A stretch of 64,000 nt of DNA from JAGPDF01 sp052035735. GTDB lineage: Bacteria > Acidobacteriota > Thermoanaerobaculia > Multivoradales > JAGPDF01. Shown in pieces: positions 60,009 to 64,000 of this stretch. Made by a program: the position numbers and the translations under genes. How positions within the stretch are numbered: position 1 is the first letter of the stretch; each line of letters opens with the position of its first letter. Under the pieces are notes generated by a model. That model had not been told where the DNA came from and made no database searches. It worked only from the letters and a program-made list of their open reading frames with translations. The DNA lies in NCBI GenBank assembly GCA_052035735.1, contig JBPOHI010000007.1, forward strand, positions 77,017 through 141,016. Direction: 5' to 3'.

Positions 60009-62594
60009 TCAGGGAACCGTGGCCGACCAGGCGCCCGAGGTGCCGCTGGCGAAGCCGTCGGAGAAGATCAGGTTGTTCACGCAGGTGCCGGGGATCTGGG
60101 CGTGGGTGAGGGCGATGTCGTCGACGTACCAGCCTTCGTTGTCGACGCCGCCGTCGCTGCCGTAGCGCCAGGCGAGCTTCACCGTCTGGCCGGCGTAGGC
60201 GGCGAGCGAGATGCTCTTCTGCTGCCAGGTGAGCTGGGCTGCGCTCGAGAAGGCCGGCGTGCCGATGGGCATGGCGGTGCAGGCGTTGCCCGAATTGGTG
60301 ATCGTGTTCGGGTAGCCGCCTGCTGGCGTCAACTGGGTCCAGGTGGCGCCGCCGTTGGTCGAAATCTGCACGATGCCGCCGTCGAACGCGGGCTCGATGT
60401 CCCAGCCGGTCCAGAAGGTGAGCTGCGACGACTGTGCCGCGGTCAGCGTCATCGGCGCGGTCTCGAGCGAGACGCACAGCGAGCTCGAGGAGGTCGAGAA
60501 GAAGCTGCGCGCTCCGGCGTGAAAGCGCGCCGTCGAGAGGTGCCAACCGGCGTGCTCAGGGGCGAGCGGCCCTTCGTCCGGGGCACCGCCGCCGCTGAGG
60601 GTGTCGAGGATGACGTCGCCGAGCTCGGCGCTGGTCGCGAAGGTGCCATCGGCGAGCGGACCGGTCGGCGTCGCGCTCTTGCGCACGAGATTGCCGTCCT
60701 CGGTGCCGCTCGCGGCGTCGGTCGCGCGCACGATGTAGTAGGCGGGGAGACCGGCGGCCGCCGAAAAGTCGACCGAAGCGAGCCCGGTAAGGCCCTGGGC
60801 GATGCGGTTGCCGACCGCAGGCACGAAGGCGTCCGTGGTGCCGCGGTAGACCGAGTAGGTGGTCGGGCCGCCGCAGTAGGCGGTTCCACCGCTCCAGGCG
60901 AGCGCGACCTGGCAGGCGCTCTGGGCGCCGTTGGTGGCGCTCGCCAAGCCACCGAAGGCCGGTGCCGCCGTACAGCTGCCGGTCGTCGACGCCTCGACGC
61001 ACGCCGACGCTTCGGAGGAACAGAAGCCCGAGAGATCCGACTCCCGGATGCGATAGCCGTAGGTGACGACGCCGGAAGCGTCGAGATCGTCGTAAGCCGG
61101 CGAGGTGAGCCCGGAGGCGATCTCCTCGAAGGTGCCGCTGCAGCCGCCGAGCGCTCGTTCGACCGAGTAGGTGTTGCCGGGCGTCGCGCTGGCGCTCCAG
61201 TCGAGGTCGATGCGATGCTCGCCGTTGGCAACGGCGGAGAGGCCGGCGGGCGCTTCCGGCGCCTCGCAGAGGTTGGTCGGACGGAGCAGATAGAGCCCCT
61301 GGCTGATGTGGGTAACGGGCACGGTGCCGCTGGCGAAGAACGGGTAGTTGTTCCAGGTGCCGTCGAAGCTCGCCGCGTCGTTGGCCGGAAAGAGGTCGAA
61401 GAAGCCGATTTCGGTGAGCTGCGACTGCGCGAGGTCGGTCAGGCGCAGGATCCGCAAGCCGGCCTTGTAGTTCGATTCGAAGACGAAGTTGCCACGCACG
61501 TAGAGGTTGTGGTCGATCGCCGGAGTGGCGTGATCGAAGTAGCCGTTACCGCCGGAAAGCACCAGGTTGTCGAGGTCGCTGGCGTCGAAGATCCAGGTGC
61601 GGGTGGGGTTCCCGACATTCTGTTCGTCGAGCTCGTCGTTGAGCAGGATGTAGCGCTGGTCGTCGGTGAACCAGGCCTGATGGCTGTACCCGGAGCCGTT
61701 GTAATGCAGGCTGTCGATGCGCACCGGCGCGGCGTGGTTGGTGACGTCGAGCAGGTCGATGTTGTGCGCCGAGCCGCGCGCCGCGAGGCAGATCTCGCGC
61801 CCGGTGTAGGTCGTATCCGGGCCGTGATAGACGAAGCACTGGTTCTCGTGAATGTAGCCGCCGTCGTTGTAGCAGGAGACGAACTGCGGGCTGGCCGGGT
61901 TGGCCAGGCTGACGATGTGCAGGTTGCCGCCGCAGGTCTGGACATTGGGGTTGCCGCCGGTGCCGGTGGTGCCGACGAGGTAGGCGTAGCCCGTCTGCTC
62001 GTTGATCGAGATGGTGTGCGTGTTCGAGACCTTGTCGTAGAAGGCGGTCTCGGCGAACGTCGCGGGCGGCGCCGCGACGCTGCGCAGCTGCGTGAGGTCG
62101 AAGACCTGCATGCCGTGCCCGGCCTGCTCGCTCACGATGTAGGCGTGGTTCTGGTAGACGCGGACATCGCGCCAGGTGTTGCCGGTGCCGGTGTGCGTCG
62201 GCAGCTTGCCGAGGTAGACCGGCGCCTCGGGATCGGTGATGTCGATGAACGCCGTGCCGTTGGTGAGGCCGAGCAGGTAGTACTCGTGGTCGGTGAGGGG
62301 ATCGGTCCAGCCCCAGCCGCTGTTGGTCGCCGCCGCGCCGAAGGTCGCGACGGGCATGAACTCGAGCAGGTCGACGTTGCTGCACGGATAGACGCCGCCG
62401 GCGAACCCGCCGATGCAGGCCTGCAGATGCTCGGGGACGAGCGGTACCGCCGCGGCGACCGCGTTGGCGATGGCACTCTCGATCTGCTCACGAACCAGGG
62501 TGTCGGGGTCGGATGGCGTGGTGCCGGCGCCCTGAACAGCCTGGTTCGTGGCGCAGCAGAGCACGAGCAGCAGCAGACTTCGCGAGGTGCGCAT
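60009..62594 (-). CDS. Choice-of-anchor B family secreted protein
   Basis: 861 residues with a signal peptide (about 1-22). The N-terminal two-thirds (about 60-410) is a LVIVD-type propeller with DHEYYLLGLTNGTAFIDITDP, NTWRDVRVYQNHAYIVSEQAGHGMQVFDL (core WRDVRVYQNHAYIVSE), YTGREICLAARGSAHNIDLLDV and SHQAWFTDDQRYILLNDELDE, features of choice-of-anchor-B proteins. Two fibronectin-III-like domains (about 415-620) and a beta-sandwich domain with a MAM-like pattern (about 640-840, GGIVQISTNGGATW, WYVDDIALTH) follow. It ends IFSDGFASGTSGAWSATVP. GGAG lies 10 bases before the ATG. Probably secreted or surface-bound; function unknown. Confidence 0.87.
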   Translation of the reverse strand: MRTSRSLLLLVLCCATNQAVQGAGTTPSDPDTLVREQIESAIANAVAAAVPLVPEHLQACIGGFAGGVYPCSNVDLLEFMPVATFGAAATNSGWGWTDPLTDHEYYLLGLTNGTAFIDITDPEAPVYLGKLPTHTGTGNTWRDVRVYQNHAYIVSEQAGHGMQVFDLTQLRSVAAPPATFAETAFYDKVSNTHTISINEQTGYAYLVGTTGTGGNPNVQTCGGNLHIVSLANPASPQFVSCYNDGGYIHENQCFVYHGPDTTYTGREICLAARGSAHNIDLLDVTNHAAPVRIDSLHYNGSGYSHQAWFTDDQRYILLNDELDEQNVGNPTRTWIFDASDLDNLVLSGGNGYFDHATPAIDHNLYVRGNFVFESNYKAGLRILRLTDLAQSQLTEIGFFDLFPANDAASFDGTWNNYPFFASGTVPVTHISQGLYLLRPTNLCEAPEAPAGLSAVANGEHRIDLDWSASATPGNTYSVERALGGCSGTFEEIASGLTSPAYDDLDASGVVTYGYRIRESDLSGFCSSEASACVEASTTGSCTAAPAFGGLASATNGAQSACQVALAWSGGTAYCGGPTTYSVYRGTTDAFVPAVGNRIAQGLTGLASVDFSAAAGLPAYYIVRATDAASGTEDGNLVRKSATPTGPLADGTFATSAELGDVILDTLSGGGAPDEGPLAPEHAGWHLSTARFHAGARSFFSTSSSSLCVSLETAPMTLTAAQSSQLTFWTGWDIEPAFDGGIVQISTNGGATWTQLTPAGGYPNTITNSGNACTAMPIGTPAFSSAAQLTWQQKSISLAAYAGQTVKLAWRYGSDGGVDNEGWYVDDIALTHAQIPGTCVNNLIFSDGFASGTSGAWSATVP

Positions 62595-62706
62595 GAACGG
62601 CGATCTCCGGAGTGGAAGGAGGGCGGAGGCTAGCAGAACGGCGCATCGGCCGATATTCCCGCTGACACACTCCCGGGGCAGACTGCAACGGTCCCCCTGG
62701 GCCGGT

Positions 62707-62712
62707 TATGCT
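62707..62712 (+). promoter_or_regulatory. -10-like hexamer of tsaD, leaderless-type
   Basis: TATGCT ends six bases before the tsaD ATG. CTGCAA about 18 bases upstream is a weak -35 candidate. There is no ribosome-binding site. Confidence 0.45.
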
Positions 62713-62718
62713 CGCGGC

Positions 62719-63813
62719 ATGCCCGCGAACCTCGTGCTCGGCATCGAGACCAGCTGCGACGACACCGCTTGCGCGGTGGTCGACAGCGAAGGGCGGGTGC
62801 TCGCCTCGGTGGTCTCGTCGCAGCTCGCGGTGCACCGGCCCTACGGTGGCGTCGTTCCCGAGCTCGCATCGCGCGAACAGCTGGCCAACTGGCCGGCGGT
62901 CTACGGGGAGACCCTGACCCGCGCCGGAGTCACCCTCGCCGATGTCGGCGCGGTCGCCGCGACCTCCGGGCCGGGGCTCATCGGCTCGCTGCTCGTCGGC
63001 TTGTCGCTCGGGCGCTCGATGGCTTGGTCGCGCCGCCTGCCGTTTTTCGCCGTCCACCACCTCGAGGGGCACATCTACTCGCCCTGGCTCACGATCGACG
63101 GCAGCGCCGCGGCCCCCTTCCCCGAGCGCTTCGTGGCCCTGGTGGTTTCCGGCGGGCACACCAGCCTCTACCGCGTCTCGCCGGCAGAGGTCCCGGCGGT
63201 GAACCTGCTCGCCGAAACCCGCGACGACGCCTTCGGCGAGGCGTTCGACAAGTTCGGCAAGCGTCTCGGTCTGCCCTATCCGCAGGGGCCGCTGCTCGAT
63301 CGTCTGGCCGAGCGCGGCGACGCCGCAGCGGCGCCGGTCGCCCGCCTGGTCGGCACCGAGGAGCTCTTCTTCTCCTATTCGGGCTTGAAGACGCAGGCCG
63401 TGCATGCGCTCGAGAAGCTCGAGGCGTCGGGCCTCCGCATGCCCGCGACGCAGCGCTTCACCGACGAGCCCGAGGCGGCGATCGCCGAGATTCCGCAGCC
63501 GTTCCTCGATCTCGCTGCCGGCTTCCGCGACTCCGCGGTGCGTCAGGTGCTCGATCGCCTCGGCCGGCTGTATCGCCGCGAGCCCTTCGCCGAGCTCGCC
63601 GTCTCGGGCGGCGCGGCCGCCAACCGGCTGCTGCGCCGGCGACTGCCCGAGTGGGCCGCCGAACGCGGCGTGAACCTGCGCCTGGTTCCCCTGGCCTTCT
63701 CCGGAGACAACGCGGCCATGATCGCCTTCGCGGCGCTCGCGCGTCTCGCCCGCAAGGAGAGCGACGATCCGCTGCTGGCGGAGGCCGCCAGCCGTCTGCC
63801 GCTCGGGGTATGA
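62719..63813 (+). CDS. tsaD: tRNA threonylcarbamoyladenosine transferase TsaD
   Basis: 364 residues. Transfers the threonylcarbamoyl group to A37 of ANN-decoding tRNAs. Seen: LGIETSCDDTACAVVDSEG, PELASREQ, TSGPGLIGSLLVGLSLGRS, VHHLEGHIYS with the metal-binding His pair, VVSGGHTSLYRV, RDDAFGEAFDKFGKRLGLPYPQGP (cores DDAFGEAFDK and GLPYPQGP), AVSGGAAANRLLRRRL and FSGDNAAMIA. Every family landmark is present. The stop overlaps the start of the next gene (ATGA). Confidence 0.96.
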   Translation: MPANLVLGIETSCDDTACAVVDSEGRVLASVVSSQLAVHRPYGGVVPELASREQLANWPAVYGETLTRAGVTLADVGAVAATSGPGLIGSLLVGLSLGRSMAWSRRLPFFAVHHLEGHIYSPWLTIDGSAAAPFPERFVALVVSGGHTSLYRVSPAEVPAVNLLAETRDDAFGEAFDKFGKRLGLPYPQGPLLDRLAERGDAAAAPVARLVGTEELFFSYSGLKTQAVHALEKLEASGLRMPATQRFTDEPEAAIAEIPQPFLDLAAGFRDSAVRQVLDRLGRLYRREPFAELAVSGGAAANRLLRRRLPEWAAERGVNLRLVPLAFSGDNAAMIAFAALARLARKESDDPLLAEAASRLPLGV

Positions 63814-64000
63814 AGCGCCGGACCCTCGTCGATCTCCTCTGGCTGCCGGTCAATGGCCTGCAGTTGCTCGCTACCCTGCTCTGGGGGGCCTTCTGGATCA
63901 CTCTGGCGCTCGCCATCTCGCTCCTCGCGCGACGCCGCGGCCCTGCGCTCTGGCTGGCGCGCCGGATCTGGGCACCGGGACAGATCGCCATCGGTCTGTC
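63810..64000 (+). CDS. Start of a possible PlsC-like acyltransferase (3' end missing)
   Basis: Only 63 residues are in the window. A hydrophobic segment (about 17-40, LQLLATLLWGAFWITLALAISLL) is followed by RRRGPALWLARRIWAPGQIAIGL. This matches the N-terminal anchor and ARRIWAP block often seen before the HX4D domain of 1-acylglycerol-3-phosphate acyltransferases. The catalytic motif is outside the window, so the identity is tentative. The ATG overlaps the tsaD stop. Confidence 0.55.
   Translation, partial: MKRRTLVDLLWLPVNGLQLLATLLWGAFWITLALAISLLARRRGPALWLARRIWAPGQIAIGL

Overview
The window is one continuous stretch of high-GC, gene-dense bacterial chromosome with no insertion sequences, CRISPR arrays or rRNA. 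The gene content points to a Gram-negative, respiring member of the Acidobacteriota, possibly of the Thermoanaerobaculia type. The reasons are a complete bacillithiol set (bshC, bshB1, bshA), delta-60-repeat and choice-of-anchor-B secreted proteins, lipoproteins and outer-membrane barrels, sigma-54 two-component systems, and abundant multiheme cytochromes c with a System II (ResBC) maturation factor. The taxonomic placement is inference; no marker gene was compared.

Layout, left to right. 1-6 kb: a truncated trans-sulfuration PLP enzyme, divergent mtnA, a 5'-nucleotidase lipoprotein, tmRNA (ssrA, tag ANDNFALAA), a small membrane protein and a tRNA-dihydrouridine synthase. 6-11.6 kb: a bacillithiol operon, bshC - sterol-desaturase-like hydroxylase - bshB1 - bshA - YigZ/IMPACT protein, with overlapping stops and starts. 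11.8-15.6 kb: small membrane proteins (DUF4870-, DUF4190- and DUF2752-like), YidD and a PDZ-membrane-GAF-GGDEF cyclase. 15.6-20.7 kb: an outer-membrane barrel, a cyclophilin, and the gap-pgk-tpiA-secG-tRNA-Leu(GAG) block. 20.8-34.5 kb: a delta-60 secreted protein, a histidine kinase/sigma-54 regulator pair followed by a sigma-54 promoter and a secreted protein, a YceI-like protein, a two-lobed retropepsin-like protease, two glycosyltransferases, an FHA-GAF-PP2C phosphatase and a lipoprotein.

34.6-51.4 kb is the standout region: an extracellular-electron-transfer locus with six multiheme cytochromes and about 54 heme-binding motifs. It holds an MtrA/MtrB-like pair (decaheme DmsE-type cytochrome plus MtrB/PioB barrel), a divergent 15-heme cytochrome, and a tight five-gene operon coding for an NHL-propeller lipoprotein, a pentaheme lipoprotein, an outer-membrane barrel, a second NHL lipoprotein and a 12-heme cytochrome. 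It also holds a tetraheme cytochrome and a 1181-residue octaheme cytochrome with Cys/Trp repeats, a PKD domain and a carboxypeptidase-regulatory-like domain. A sigma-54 promoter precedes the octaheme gene.

51.8-58.3 kb holds a likely regulatory and maturation arm: a histidine kinase with a periplasmic CXXCH heme motif, a sigma-54 regulator, a degenerate receiver protein and a ResB-ResC fusion for cytochrome c assembly. 58.3-64 kb: an AlkZ-like winged-helix protein, a small membrane-anchored protein, a choice-of-anchor-B secreted protein, tsaD and the start of a possible acyltransferase gene. Working model (inference): heme-sensing kinase and sigma-54 regulator control the cytochromes, ResBC matures them, and two barrel-cytochrome conduits carry electrons across the outer membrane. 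Several genes carry a -10-like hexamer 6-9 bases before the start codon, which suggests leaderless transcripts.
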